Source: Gp6-AA40 sp963723495
GTDB taxonomy: Bacteria; Acidobacteriota; Vicinamibacteria; Vicinamibacterales; UBA2999
Reading direction: 5' to 3'
DNA: 64,000 bases
Assembly: GCA_963723495.1 (NCBI GenBank)
Contig: CAVRQR010000012.1
Coordinates: 372,001-436,000 of the forward strand
In this document: positions 1 to 11,401 of the stretch, piece by piece
Position numbering within the stretch: position 1 is the first letter of the stretch
Layout of the letters: the number at the start of each line of letters is the position of its first letter
Notes under the pieces: model-generated
What the model was told of the DNA's origin: nothing
The model's input: the letters and a program-made list of their open reading frames with translations, nothing else
The model's database searches: none
Translations under genes and position numbers: made by a program

Positions 1-1330
1 GGCGATGTTGCCGTAGCCCGTGCCGGGAGGGCACGCCGCGAAGGCCGATCGGCACGTCGCGAGCGGGATGTCCGGCTGGTACTTGAAGCAGCGACCCGAT
101 GTAGGTGTTGTTGTATCCGGCTTCGATCAGCAGCTTGCTGCTCTGCGTCCGTGTCCACTTGGCCTGCGCGACGTGAGACGCCGGCTGCGTCTGCACATCG
201 GAGGCTTCCGGCGAGACGGTTGCGGACAGACCACGGTGACCGCGAACCTTGTTGGCCCAGTCGAACAGCACCGTGACCCTGTCGTTCTGCGTGGCCTGCG
301 CCGTGATGCGTCCGGGGAAGGACTTGACGGTGTTGTCATCGACGGCGCGGCTGCCGTCCGGGTTGAAGGCGTTGGCGACGTAGTTGTTGTAGGCGTTGTT
401 CCTGCCCGAGACGAAGAACCAGAGGCGATCCTGCACGATCGGACCGCCCAGGCTGTAGTTGACGTCGTACAGACGATAGAGTTCGTCGCCGATCCTGATG
501 CCGCGCGCGTTCAGCTCCTCGTCGATGTTGTCGGCCTGCAGGCCGCTATTCGAGAACAGACCAACGAATTCCCCTCTGTACTGGTTGCCGCCGGTCTTCG
601 GGATGCGGTTCACGAGCACGCCGCCCGTCTGGTTCTCGGCCGATCCGCCGGACACCTGAACGGAGACTTCCTGCGTCTGCGCCTCGTTGTCGTAGATGCA
701 CGAGCACTGGCCGCCACCGAACATCGCATCGGCCACCATGCCGTCGATCAGCGTCCGCGAATCGCGCGTTTGCGACCCATGCGTCAGGAGGCTGCCGCCG
801 GTCCACATCGTGCTCGATCCGCCGACGTCGAACACGCCGGTGCTGACGGCGGGAACGGTGCCGGCCAGCAGCTGGAAGTTCCGGCCCGTGGGAAGCGACT
901 CGATCAGCTCTTCCGAGACGACTTCGCGCCGGCCGCTCGTCTGCACGTCGACTACCGGGCTCTCGCCCGTGACGGTGATGCTTTCCTCGAGAGAACCGAT
1001 CCGCATCTCGACGTTGATCGGTGCCGTGAAGTTGGCTTCCAGCTCGATATTCTCCCGCACGACTGTGTTGAAGCCCGGCAACTTGAACGACACGGTGTAC
1101 ACACCAGGACGCAGATCGACGATGCGGTACTGACCAGCCTCGTTCGTCGTGCCCGATTTCACCTTCTCGATGAGCGCGGGGCTGCTGGCTTCGACCGTCA
1201 CGCCCGGAAGCACGGCGCCGGAGGTGTCACGCACGACGCCGGCGATGGCGCTCTGGGCGATGGCGATGCCTGGAAGAGCCAATATCGCTCCAAGCATCAG
1301 GAGGGCAACGACCGCGGACCGTGGACGCAT
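1..1330 (-). CDS. TonB-dependent receptor, Oar-like, N-terminal part (runs off the window)
   Basis: This is the N-terminal part of an outer-membrane receptor of the Oar/carboxypeptidase-regulatory type, which imports ligands with energy from TonB. The start ATG (1330-1328) lies 7 bases after a strong ribosome site, AGGAGGAGG (1346-1338). Residues 1-26 form a signal peptide ending in IAIAQ. Residues about 27-110 are a CarboxypepD_reg-like beta-sandwich (SAIAGVVRDTSGAVLPGVTVE). A plug domain follows (EELIESLPTGRNFQ, then a TonB-type GGVLVNRIPKTGGN stretch) and then barrel strands. Near position 85 the frame appears to slip by one base: upstream frame YNNTYIGSLL, downstream frame KYQPDIPLATCR then CPPGTGYGNIA. 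The barrel continues outside the window. The ligand cannot be inferred. Confidence 0.85.
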   Translation of the reverse strand, partial: MRPRSAVVALLMLGAILALPGIAIAQSAIAGVVRDTSGAVLPGVTVEASSPALIEKVKSGTTNEAGQYRIVDLRPGVYTVSFKLPGFNTVVRENIELEANFTAPINVEMRIGSLEESITVTGESPVVDVQTSGRREVVSEELIESLPTGRNFQLLAGTVPAVSTGVFDVGGSSTMWTGGSLLTHGSQTRDSRTLIDGMVADAMFGGGQCSCIYDNEAQTQEVSVQVSGGSAENQTGGVLVNRIPKTGGNQYRGEFVGLFSNSGLQADNIDEELNARGIRIGDELYRLYDVNYSLGGPIVQDRLWFFVSGRNNAYNNYVANAFNPDGSRAVDDNTVKSFPGRITAQATQNDRVTVLFDWANKVRGHRGLSATVSPEASDVQTQPASHVAQAKWTRTQSSKLLIEAGYNNTYIGSLLQVPAGHPARDVPIGLRGVPSRHGLRQHR

Positions 1331-1357
1331 GATTAGGCCTCCTCCTCGGGGTTACCG

Positions 1358-1380
1358 TAGTGTCCGGCTTCAGCCGGACC
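1358..1380. repeat. REP-like palindrome, copy A
   Basis: An 8-base perfect stem GTCCGGCT (1362-1369) pairs with AGCCGGAC (1372-1379) across a 2-base loop. It shares the flanking string TAGTGTCCGGCT and the end AGCCGGACC with the copy at 9949-9996. On the minus strand it reads V-R-L-K-P-D-T-T and so creates a spurious reading frame. It lies just upstream of the receptor gene, in a 196-base gap where I see no other feature. Confidence 0.7.
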
Positions 1381-1526
1381 TCTGCATGAATCAGTGGTGC
1401 GTAGACTAGCGCCAAAGCGTTCAATTACGGACAAGAAAAAACGGCGCCCTGAAACGGTCAACCCCAAACAGGTAGGCGACCCTGGACGTGGCGGCGTAGC
1501 GGTTCAAAGCGACGTAATATCGCCGC

Positions 1527-3298
1527 ATGCGGTTGGTGTTCCTGGTGCCGGTACTGCTGGGCCTCGCGAGTCTCGGACCCACTCGGGCTCGAGGGATCGG
1601 CGACGATCGTGAGCCCTCGCACCGGCGCACGCCAGCCAGTCGCAGACGAGCGCGCCGCCCACGTCAGCCGTCACCTTCACCAGGGACGTCGCTCCCATCG
1701 TTTTCTCCTCGTGCGTGACCTGTCATCGTCCGTCGGGCTCGGCGCCCTTCAGCCTGCTGACCTACGACGAGGTCAAGGGGCGCGCGGTTCAGATCGCGGC
1801 CGCCGTCGAGCGACGGGCCATGCCGCCGTGGCCGCCCGAACCTGGTCATGGCGAATTCATCGGCAACCGTCGTCTGAGCGACGCGCAGATCACCACCATC
1901 AGACGATGGGTCGAAAGCGGCGCCGTCGAAGGCGACCCGGCGCTTCTGCCCCCGCTTCCGAGCTGGAGCGGGCGCTGGCAGCTGGGTGAACCCGATCTGA
2001 TTCTGCAGACCGGCATGTACTACGCTGCGCGCAACGGGTGACGACATGTACCGGAACTTCGTCCTCCCGATCCCGGGCGGAGAGACGCGTTACGTCAAAG
2101 CGTGGGAGTTCCTTCCCGGCAACACCCGCGTCGTCCATCACGCGACCATGCAGTTCGACACCGCGGGCTCCTCGCGCGAACTCGACACCCTCGATCCGGA
2201 GCCGGGGTACGAAGGACTGATTCCGCACTCGGTGGCCAGTCCCGATGGGTTCTTCCTGGATTGGGGACCTGGCCATTCACCGTATGTGGCACCTGACGGC
2301 ATGGCGTGGGCGCTTCGCCCCGGCACCGATCTCGTGATGATGCTGCACCTGCGTCCGAGCGGACGGGTTGAAACACTCCAGGGCACGCTCGGCTTGTACT
2401 TCAGCAAGGAGCCGCCCACGCATACGCCGACGCTCGTGCGATTGACGCGACAGAATCTCGACATTCCACCGGGGCAGGCCCGTTATCCGGTCATCGACTC
2501 AGTGACGCTGCCCGTCGACGTCGATGTCTACACCGTGCAGCCGCACGCGCACTATCTGGCCAGAGAGGTGAAGGGGTTCGCCAACCTTCCCGACGGGACG
2601 CAGCGCGCGCTGATCTACATCCGTGACTGGAACTTCGACTGGCAGGGCGTCTATCGCTACGCGCGTCCCGTGCGGCTTCCGGCCGGCACGACGATCAGGA
2701 TGGAGTACGTCTACGACAACTCCGCGGCCAATCCACGCAACCCTCACTCGCCCCCGCAGCGCGTCAGCTATGGACAGCGGACGACGCGACGAGATGGCCG
2801 AGCTCTGGTTCCAGGTCGTCACCGAGACGCCCGCCGATCGTGCGGCGTTGATCTCGTACATGCAGGCGCACGTGTTTCGCGAAGAGATCGTCGGACACGA
2901 AAAGATGCTCGAGGCCGATCCTCGCAACACGTCGCTTCATAACGGCGTGGCGTTGCTCCACGCCACTCTTGGAAACCTGGATCGCGCCACCGCGCACTTC
3001 GCCGACGTGCTGCGTGATAATCCCGACTCACCGTCGGCGCACTACAACGTCGGCATGGCGTTGCTTCTTCAACAACGACACGGCGATGCGGAGCGGCTAC
3101 TTCGAGAAGGCGATCTCGCTCGATCCCAACTACGCGCAGGGTCATGACGGTCTCGGCCAGGTGCGGCAACGGCAGGGACGCATGAATGAGGCGCGGCAGC
3201 ACTTTCGAGAGGCCGTGCGACTGGCCCCCGGCAACGCGGACGCACAACGGCACCTCGCGGACCTCGAGCGCGAGCTCGCTGGAAAGGCGAACGAGTAG
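1527..3298 (+). pseudogene. Cytochrome c / PHM-like copper monooxygenase / TPR fusion protein, broken by at least four frameshifts
   Basis: Read through the breaks, this is one secreted protein. A signal peptide (MRLVFLVPVLLGLASLG) is followed, after a slip between about 1590 and 1660, by a class I heme site CVTCH (1712-1726) in a cytochrome-like domain (RDVAPIVFSS...RAMPPWPPEPGHGEF). After a slip near 2015 comes a domain like type II copper ascorbate-dependent monooxygenases (TGDDMYRNFVLPIP; candidate copper-binding VVHHA and HAHY). A third slip near 2780 leads to DEMAELWFQV and TPR units (LHNGVALLHATLGN), and a fourth near 3080 to FEKAISLDPNYAQGHDGLGQ. The stop is at 3296-3298. Because all parts keep clean protein sequence, assembly error is likelier than decay. 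Oxidation or binding of an unknown periplasmic substrate is inference. Confidence 0.7.
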
Positions 3299-3303
3299 CC
3301 TCC

Positions 3304-4023
3304 ATGACCGTCGGCGTTATTGAACGCCCCGCAATGACGAGGGGCCGCTACGATCGCCTGTTCTACACCTGTATGGCGATCGCGTTTGCTCTCGTCGTGC
3401 TGGTCGGCTTTGCGCGCACGTACTACGTGCGCGCTCAATTCTTCGAGGACGGATTGCCGCCCTACCTTCATATGCATGGCGCCGTGTTCACCGCCTGGAT
3501 CGTGCTGCTCATTGCGCAGAGCGCGCTCGTCGCCGCGCGCAGGACGCCGCTGCACCGCGTCGTCGGCTGGGCTGGAGCGGGCATGGCAGCGCTGGTGGTG
3601 ATCGTCGGCGTTACTACGGCAATCATCTCCGGGCGGGCAAACATCGCAGCGGGATTCGGCGACGAGGCGCGCGCGTTCACGACCACGCCGTTCTTCTCGA
3701 TGGCGGTCTTTCTTACCCTCGTCGTCGCGGCGATCGTCAACCGGGCGCGGCCGCAGACTCACAAGCGGCTGATGCTGCTCGCCACCATCAACCTGCTCGA
3801 CGCGCCGATCGCGCGCTGGCCAGGTGCACCTGGGCTCACCGTGGTCTACGTGCTAGTGGATCTATTCATCGTGGCGGGAATCGTCTACGACCTCGCCACG
3901 CGCCGGCGCGTCGATCCGGCGTATGTATGGGGTGGAGCGATCGTCGTCGGCGGGCAACTGCTGCGCGACATCGTCGGACAGACGGCGATGTGGAACGCGA
4001 TCGCCCGCGCGATCATCGGATGA
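3304..4023 (+). CDS. Polytopic membrane protein, DUF2306-like
   Basis: A 239-residue protein with about six or seven hydrophobic segments. Two histidine-containing patterns stand out: LHMHGAVFTAWIVLL (about residues 55-70) and RTPLHRVVGWAGAGMA (about 80-95), followed later by THKRLMLLATINLLDAPIARWP. Such H-x-x-x-G and HKR motifs inside helices recall DUF2306/cytochrome b561-like membrane proteins, but I cannot name a reaction. The ATG lies 5 bases after the stop of the preceding broken gene, so they are probably co-transcribed. It could equally be an uncharacterised family conserved in Acidobacteriota. Confidence 0.75.
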   Translation: MTVGVIERPAMTRGRYDRLFYTCMAIAFALVVLVGFARTYYVRAQFFEDGLPPYLHMHGAVFTAWIVLLIAQSALVAARRTPLHRVVGWAGAGMAALVVIVGVTTAIISGRANIAAGFGDEARAFTTTPFFSMAVFLTLVVAAIVNRARPQTHKRLMLLATINLLDAPIARWPGAPGLTVVYVLVDLFIVAGIVYDLATRRRVDPAYVWGGAIVVGGQLLRDIVGQTAMWNAIARAIIG

Positions 4024-4069
4024 GCGGAGTCGCCACCCTCTTGCCACACGCGCAAGGGCCGCCGGATGC

Positions 4070-4122
4070 GGACCAAGGACCACGGACGGACCAAGGACCA
4101 AGCACGAAGGACCAAGGACCAA
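4070..4122. repeat. Heptamer tandem repeat, unit GGACCAA
   Basis: Five in-phase heptads run from 4088 to 4122 (four exact GGACCAA and one GCACGAA). Two more lie at 4070-4083, out of register by a 4-base partial unit. The repeat fills the gap between the convergent membrane-protein gene and cstA and ends 5 bases from the cstA stop. It has the same 7-base period as the repeats at 6169, 11340, 20026, 33780, 39917, 53891 and 56334. Confidence 0.85.
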
Positions 4123-4126
4123 GCCG

Positions 4127-6165
<2,039 letters not shown>

Positions 6166-6168
6166 TTC

Positions 6169-6246
6169 AACTCCCAACCTCCAACTCCCAACTCCCAAAC
6201 TCCACGTCGCCGCGTCGCGGGCAACTTGGGAGTTGGGCCTTGGGGA
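6169..6246. repeat. Heptamer repeat with inverted arms, unit AACTCCC / TTGGGAG
   Basis: Heptads AACTCCC, AACCTCC, AACTCCC, AACTCCC run from 6169 to 6196. The complementary heptads TTGGGAG, TTGGGCC, TTGGGGA run from 6226 to 6246. Bases 6187-6198 and 6226-6237 form a perfect 12-base inverted repeat around a 27-base loop. It sits between the start of cstA and the stop of the propeller gene. Confidence 0.88.
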
Positions 6247-6253
6247 TTGGAAA

Positions 6254-7291
6254 TTACTTGAAGCTCAAGAAGGCGATCGAGTTATCACCCGATTGGGCGA
6301 CCCATAGTCTATTACTCAGTCGCGCCGGCGGTTGACGATCGCTTCCGGCGGTCAGCCCTGTCCCCCCGGCGGTCGGTGAGGAGAGCGGAAACTCGGTGAT
6401 GACACCATCAGGCGTGACGCGACCAACGATCCCGCCCTTGGTGAACCAGATGTTGCGATCGGGTCCGACCGCGATGTTGATGGGTGAGCCGGTCTGACTC
6501 GGGATTGGGAACTCGGTGATCTCACCCTTCATCGTGATCCGTCCGACGCGATTGCCGTCGGGACGCCGGCCATCCATCGTGCCGGCAAGCTCGACGAACC
6601 ACATGTGACCGTCGGCGCCAGCGGTGATATCGCCAGGACCGGAGTTCGGCCGAGGAAGCGTGAACTCCGTGATCACCCCGGCCGGAGTGATGCGCCCGAT
6701 CTTGCTGGCATTGAACTCAGAGAACCAGATGTTGCCGTCAGGCCCGGCGGCGAGCGCACGTGGGCCGCTGTCGGGCGTCGGGATCGGGAACTCGGTGATG
6801 GCACCGGCCGGCGTGATACGGCCGATCTTTCCTCCAGCAAACTCGCCAAACCAGATGTTGCCGTCAGCACCGAGCGCAATCGCGCGCGGCATGCTGTTCG
6901 GCGTCGGAATCGGAAACTCCGTGATCGTGCCGTCGGGCGTGATACGCCCCATCCGATTGCCGGTGTGCTCGGAGAACCACATGTTGCCGTCGCCGCCCAG
7001 CGCGATGATGCGCGGCGAGCTGTCGGCATGCGGCAGCGGGAACTCCTTCAGACCTGTGCCGTCGGGGTTCATCCGTCCGATGCGGTTCCCGGCGCTCTCG
7101 GTGAACCAAATCGTGCCGTCCTGGGCAAGGGCGATAGTGGTCGGACCGCTCTTCGGATTCGGGAGCGGAAAGGTGGTCACGACCCCATCCGTCGAGAGAC
7201 TCCTGTCGGCCGAGGTGATCCATCGCTGCTGCGCCATCAACGCCACTCCACAGACCAGCATCCCTAGCGCACACAGCCACTTGCGAGTCAT
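6254..7291 (-). CDS. Secreted beta-propeller, streptogramin lyase (Vgb)-like
   Basis: Translated from ATG 7291, the protein is 345 residues with a signal peptide (MTRKWLCALGMLVCGVALMAQQ). Upstream codons to 7345 lack signal-peptide character. It consists of about seven repeats of the pattern ITPDG-TEFPIPTP-S-P-IALG-DGN-WF-E, the blade signature of virginiamycin B lyase-like propellers. True Vgb opens type B streptogramins, but this architecture is very common in secreted proteins of Acidobacteriota. I do not call antibiotic resistance: the catalytic residues cannot be placed without an alignment, and export argues for another substrate. It is transcribed towards cstA with the heptamer hairpin between them. 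Confidence 0.8.
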   Translation of the reverse strand: MTRKWLCALGMLVCGVALMAQQRWITSADRSLSTDGVVTTFPLPNPKSGPTTIALAQDGTIWFTESAGNRIGRMNPDGTGLKEFPLPHADSSPRIIALGGDGNMWFSEHTGNRMGRITPDGTITEFPIPTPNSMPRAIALGADGNIWFGEFAGGKIGRITPAGAITEFPIPTPDSGPRALAAGPDGNIWFSEFNASKIGRITPAGVITEFTLPRPNSGPGDITAGADGHMWFVELAGTMDGRRPDGNRVGRITMKGEITEFPIPSQTGSPINIAVGPDRNIWFTKGGIVGRVTPDGVITEFPLSSPTAGGTGLTAGSDRQPPARLSNRLWVAQSGDNSIAFLSFK

Positions 7292-7412
7292 AATAGATGC
7301 TCCGCCGCCCCCACGTTCGGGGTGGGTCGCTATGTTATAGTGCACGCCCTTTGGGTGTGGCTATAGGTCTGGTCAGCTGAATGAAAACTAAACGTCTTGG
7401 TTCAAGGTGTCG

Positions 7413-9927
7413 ATGGGCCGCGTTTGCCTGCTTGCGTGCTGTACCGTCTGGGTCCTCGCAGCTGCTTCGAGCGGCCTTCGAGCCGATCGCACGTTGGCCG
7501 AGCCTCAGACTCCAGCGGCCGCGCCCGCGCCAGCCCCACAGGCGCCAGCCCAACAGACCACAGCGGCCACCACCCAGGCACCCGTTTCCGATCAGGCCCT
7601 GATCCAGAAGTCACTGCGTCACCTGTCATAACACTCGCGCGAAGACGGCAGGGCTCTCGCTCGAAGGCGCCAACCCGGCCGAGGCGGCATCGCACACCGA
7701 ACTCTGGGAGAAGGTCGCGATGAAGCTGCGCGGCGGAATGATGCCGCCGCAGGGCATGCCGCGACCCGACGCCGCAACGCTGGAGGCGCTGGCCGCCAAC
7801 ATCGAGAAGACGATCGACGACCGCGCGCTGCGTTCACCGGATCCGGGGCACAAGCCGGTCCATCGATTGAATCGCACCGAGTACGGCAACGCCGTTCGCG
7901 ACCTGCTCGATCTCGATGTGGACGTCACGAACCTGTTGCCGGCTGACGATGAGAGTCACGGCTTTGACAACATCGCCGGTGTGTTGCGCGTGTCGCCGCT
8001 GCTGCTCGAACAGTACCTGGCCGCGGCGCGCACGATCAGCAGCCTGGCCGTCGGCACCGACACTGACCTCGTTCGATCGGACTACCGCGTCCCGCCTGAC
8101 GACGGGCAAGAGGATCACGTAGAGGGTCTGCCGCTCGGCACTCGCGGCGGCTTGCTCTTCAAGCACAACTTCCCGCAGGACGCTGAATACGAATTCAGCA
8201 TCAAGCTCCTCCGCAACATCGTCGGTTACCTCACGGGCCTGGAGTTCGCGCATCAGGTCGAGATCAGCATCGACGGCGAACGTGTGTTCCTGGTGCAGGT
8301 GGGTGGGGAAGAAGACAACCGCGCATCGGACCTCGCGATGTCGGCAACGGCCGACAAGATCGACGAGCGACTCAAGAAGAAAGTGTTCGTCAAGGCCGGC
8401 CCACGAATGGTTGGCGTGACGTTCGTGAAGCGGAATCACGCCGAGTCGGATGAGCCGCTGCAGCAGCACGAACGCAATCACGATCTGCAGGACATGAATG
8501 GCCTGCCGCTCATCGATCATGTCAGCGTGATCGGTCCGTACAACGCGAAGGGCCCCGGCGATACACCGAGCCGGCGCCGCGTATTCACCTGTCAATCAAC
8601 AGGCGCTTCGACAGCAGCAGAGACGACCTGTGCGCGAACGATCCTGACCAACGTCGCGAAGCGGGCCTATCGACGTCCGGTCACGAGCGCCGACATGGAT
8701 CCGATCATGGAGCGCTACGCGGCTGGGCGCGGGAAGGGCACATTCGACAACGGCATCGAGCAGGGGCTCCGTCTGATTCTTGCGAATCCGAAGTTCATCT
8801 TCCGGACTGAAACAGCTCCTGACGTGGCGGGTCCAAACAGCAGGACCCGACCTCCGGTACAGAGTGACAGGCCAGCTGCGATTTCCCGCGTCAGCGACCT
8901 CGAGCTCGCCACGCGGCTCTCGTTCTTCCTGTGGAGCTCGATCCCCGACGATCAGCTGCTCGACGTGGCGGCACAAGGCAGACTGAGCCGGCCTGCTGTG
9001 CTCGAGCAACAGGTCCGTCGCATGCTCGCCGATCCCCGGTCGCGTGCGCTCGTCGACAACTTCGCGAGCCAGTGGCTGATGCTGCGCAACCTGAAAAGCC
9101 ACATCCCGAATCCGGGAGACTTCCCGAACTTCGACAACGAGCTTCGCGACGGCTTCCGTACCGAGACCGAGCTCTTCTTCCAGAGCATCGTCCGTGACGA
9201 TCGCAGCGTGCTCGATCTGCTGAATGCCGACTACACGTTCGTGAACGAGCGGCTCGCCCGGCACTACGGGATCCCGGGTGTCTACGGCAGTCACTTCCGA
9301 CGCGTTCGCCTGCAGCAGGAGGAGCGTCGCGGCCTCCTTGGCCAGGGCAGCATCCTGACCGTGACGTCGTATCCCAATCGCACGTCACCTGTGCTGCGCG
9401 GCAAGTGGATCCTCGAGAACGTGCTGGGCACGCCGCCGCCGGCGCCGCCGCCCAATGTGCCGGCGCTCACCGACAACGAGGCGGGACAAGAAGCGAAGTC
9501 ACTGCGGGCACGCCTCGAGGAGCATCGCCGTACGCCGGCGTGCGCGAGCTGCCACCGCGTGATGGATCCGCTCGGGTTTGCGCTCGAGAATTTCGACGGT
9601 ATCGGTGAGTGGCGCGTCAAGGAACAGGGCGGCAACGTTGACCCGGAAGGCCAGCTCGCCGATGGAACGAAGGTGGATGGCCCGGTCGCGTTGCGGCAGG
9701 CGCTGAACAAGCACCCCGAGATGTTCGTGCGCACGGTCACGGAGAAGCTGATGACCTACGGGCTGGGCCGGGGACTCGACCACCGCGACATGCCGCTCGT
9801 CCGCCAGATCGCGCGTGACGCGGCGAAAAACAACTACAAGTGGTCGTCGCTTGTCCTGGGCATCGCCCGAAGCGCCCCGTTCCAGATGAAGAAAGCGGCA
9901 CAGGCTCAGGCAGTAAGCACGAACTGA
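7413..9927 (+). CDS. DUF1592/DUF1588/DUF1585 secreted cytochrome-type protein (one frameshift)
   Basis: A signal peptide (MGRVCLLACCTVWVLAAASSG) and an Ala/Pro/Gln-rich linker lead to ALIQK. A one-base insertion at about 7612 then masks the heme site YCVTCH (7615-7629) followed by NTRAKTAGLSLEG. The remaining protein carries the domain series known from planctomycete-type cytochrome proteins: DUF1587 (HRLNRTEYGNAVRDLLDLDVD), DUF1595 (about 8640-8790), DUF1592 (SDLELATRLSFFLWSSIPDD), DUF1588 (RRGLLGQGSILTVTSYPNRTSPVLRGK) with a second CXXCH-like CASCH near 9540, and DUF1585 at the C terminus. It is followed after 82 bases by the DUF1552 gene. Periplasmic electron transfer or sugar/polymer oxidation has been suggested for such proteins, but the role is unproven. 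The linker near 8821-8880 carries a REP-like palindrome. Confidence 0.88.
8828..8849. repeat. REP-like palindrome inside a coding region, copy C
   Basis: CGGGTCC (8828-8834) pairs with GGACCCG (8843-8849) around an 8-base loop. It lies in the linker between the DUF1595 and DUF1592 parts of the cytochrome-type protein and encodes an unconserved-looking stretch (AGPNSRTRPP). Confidence 0.5.
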
Positions 9928-9948
9928 GGGCGAAGGCGTAGATCGACG

Positions 9949-9996
9949 TAGTGTCCGGCTCGCCGAAGCGCTCCGCGCGAAGGCGACAGCCGGACC
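9949..9996. repeat. REP-like palindrome, copy B
   Basis: GTCCGGCT (9953-9960) pairs with AGCCGGAC (9988-9995). The 27-base interior has a second small stem, CGCC with GGCG. The flanks TAGTGTCCGGCT and AGCCGGACC match copy A at 1358. It sits directly upstream of the DUF1552 ribosome site (AGGGAGA) and could affect expression of that gene. Confidence 0.7.
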
Positions 9997-10009
9997 AGGG
10001 AGAACCGAG

Positions 10010-11341
10010 ATGTTCGTCACCAAGAAGCATTTGCCGCGCAGAACCTTCCTGAAGGGTGTCGGTGTGAGCCTGGCGCTTCCACTGCTCGACTCGATGGTTC
10101 CGGCGCGCACGTTGCTGGCACAGACGGCTGCCCGTCCTCTCCCCCGGCTTGGCTTCGTCTACGTGCCCCACGGCGCGGTCATGGACAAGTGGACACCGGC
10201 GACTGAAGGCGCCGGATTCGAGTTCACGCCGATCCTCAAGCCGCTCGAGCCGTTCCGCGATCGCCTGAATGTCGTGAGCGGCCTCGGTCACCGTGCCGCG
10301 GACACGACCGCCGTGCACTCACTGAGCCCGACCACCTGGTTGAGCGGCGTGCGGCCGAAGGCGACCCAGGGTGTCGACGCGTATGCCGGTGTCACTGCCG
10401 ACCAGATTGCGGCACAGCACATCGGTCAGGACACGGTGCTCCCCTCGATGGAGCTGGCGACCGAGGATCACTCGGGACTGATCGGCTCGTGCGATCGCGA
10501 CTACGGCTGCATCTACATGAACACGCTGTCGTGGCGGACGCCGACGACGCCGATGCCGATGGAGATCAATCCACGGAAGGTGTTCGAGCGGATGTTCGGT
10601 CAGGGTGGCAGCGCGACGGAACGCCTCGCCCGCATCCAGGAAGACAAGAGCATCCTCGACGCGATTACCAGGGACGCGGCGAGCCTGCAGGTGCAGCTCG
10701 GGGCATCGGACCGCGAAGTGATGACGCAGTATCTCGAGAACGTGCGCGAGATCGAACGGCGGATTCAGCGCGCGGAGCAGAGCCAGGGTGATGAAGATCT
10801 GCAGTTGCCGTCGCGTCCCGCTGGTGTGCCATTCGATTACGAGGAGCACATCAAGCTGATGTACGACCTGATGGTGCTCGCCTACCAGGCGGATGTCACG
10901 CGCGTCATCACGTTCATGGTCTCACGCGAGGTCAGCAACCGGACGTATCCGCAGGTCGGCGTCACCGACGGTCATCACGCCATCTCTCACCATCAGAACC
11001 GGGCCGAGAAGATGGAGAAGAACGTCAGAATCCAGACCTACAACATCACGCAGTTTGGCTATTTTCTCGAGAAGCTGAAGAGCACTCCCGACGGAGATGG
11101 CTCGCTGCTCGATCACGCCGTGCTGCTCTACGGCAGCAACATGAGCAACAGCAACGCGCACGATCACTTCCCGCTCCCGAACCTGGTGGTCGGTGGTGCG
11201 GCAGGGGGCATGAAGGGCGGACGTCATCTCAGATACCCGGATCGCACCCCGATGACGAACCTGCTGGTGAGCATGCTCGACAAGGTCGGCGTGAAGCAGG
11301 AGACGCTCGGCGACAGCTCGGGAACGTTAGAGAACCTGTAA
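10010..11341 (+). CDS. DUF1552 protein with Tat signal
   Basis: A 443-residue protein beginning with a twin-arginine export signal (RRTFLKGVGVSLALPLL), so it should reach the periplasm folded, probably with a cofactor or metal. The body matches DUF1552 of Acidobacteriota, Planctomycetes and Myxococcota (FVYVPHGAVMDKWTP; MELATEDHSGLIGSCDRDYGCIYMN split over the motif; LLYGSNMSNSNAHDHFPLPNLVVGG). DUF1552 genes usually follow DUF1592 genes, as here. The fold resembles alkaline-phosphatase-like/DUF1501 proteins, but no activity is established. The start is set by the AGGGAGA site about 7 bases upstream and by the Tat motif. Confidence 0.9.
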   Translation: MFVTKKHLPRRTFLKGVGVSLALPLLDSMVPARTLLAQTAARPLPRLGFVYVPHGAVMDKWTPATEGAGFEFTPILKPLEPFRDRLNVVSGLGHRAADTTAVHSLSPTTWLSGVRPKATQGVDAYAGVTADQIAAQHIGQDTVLPSMELATEDHSGLIGSCDRDYGCIYMNTLSWRTPTTPMPMEINPRKVFERMFGQGGSATERLARIQEDKSILDAITRDAASLQVQLGASDREVMTQYLENVREIERRIQRAEQSQGDEDLQLPSRPAGVPFDYEEHIKLMYDLMVLAYQADVTRVITFMVSREVSNRTYPQVGVTDGHHAISHHQNRAEKMEKNVRIQTYNITQFGYFLEKLKSTPDGDGSLLDHAVLLYGSNMSNSNAHDHFPLPNLVVGGAAGGMKGGRHLRYPDRTPMTNLLVSMLDKVGVKQETLGDSSGTLENL

Positions 11342-11388
11342 TTCAGAATGCAGACAGTTTCTGAATTCTGAACTCTGAATTCAGAATT
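11340..11388. repeat. Heptamer repeat hairpin, unit CTGAATT
   Basis: AATTCAGAA (11340-11348) pairs perfectly with TTCTGAATT (11359-11367). Right-hand heptads CTGAATT, CTGAACT, CTGAATT, CAGAATT run from 11361 to 11388. The repeat starts on the last base of the DUF1552 codons, inside its TAA stop (11339-11341), and ends 13 bases before the next start. Confidence 0.85.
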
Positions 11389-11401
11389 ACTGGAGTCACT
11401 G

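Noticed and set aside
20..1336. Long plus-strand open frame of 438 residues
   Set aside because: It is the reverse shadow of the TonB receptor gene, which has a strong ribosome site, signal peptide and domain motifs on the minus strand.
6254..7291. Streptogramin B resistance (virginiamycin lyase) gene
   Set aside because: The propeller repeats match, but the protein is exported, such proteins are abundant in Acidobacteriota, and the catalytic residues could not be verified by eye.
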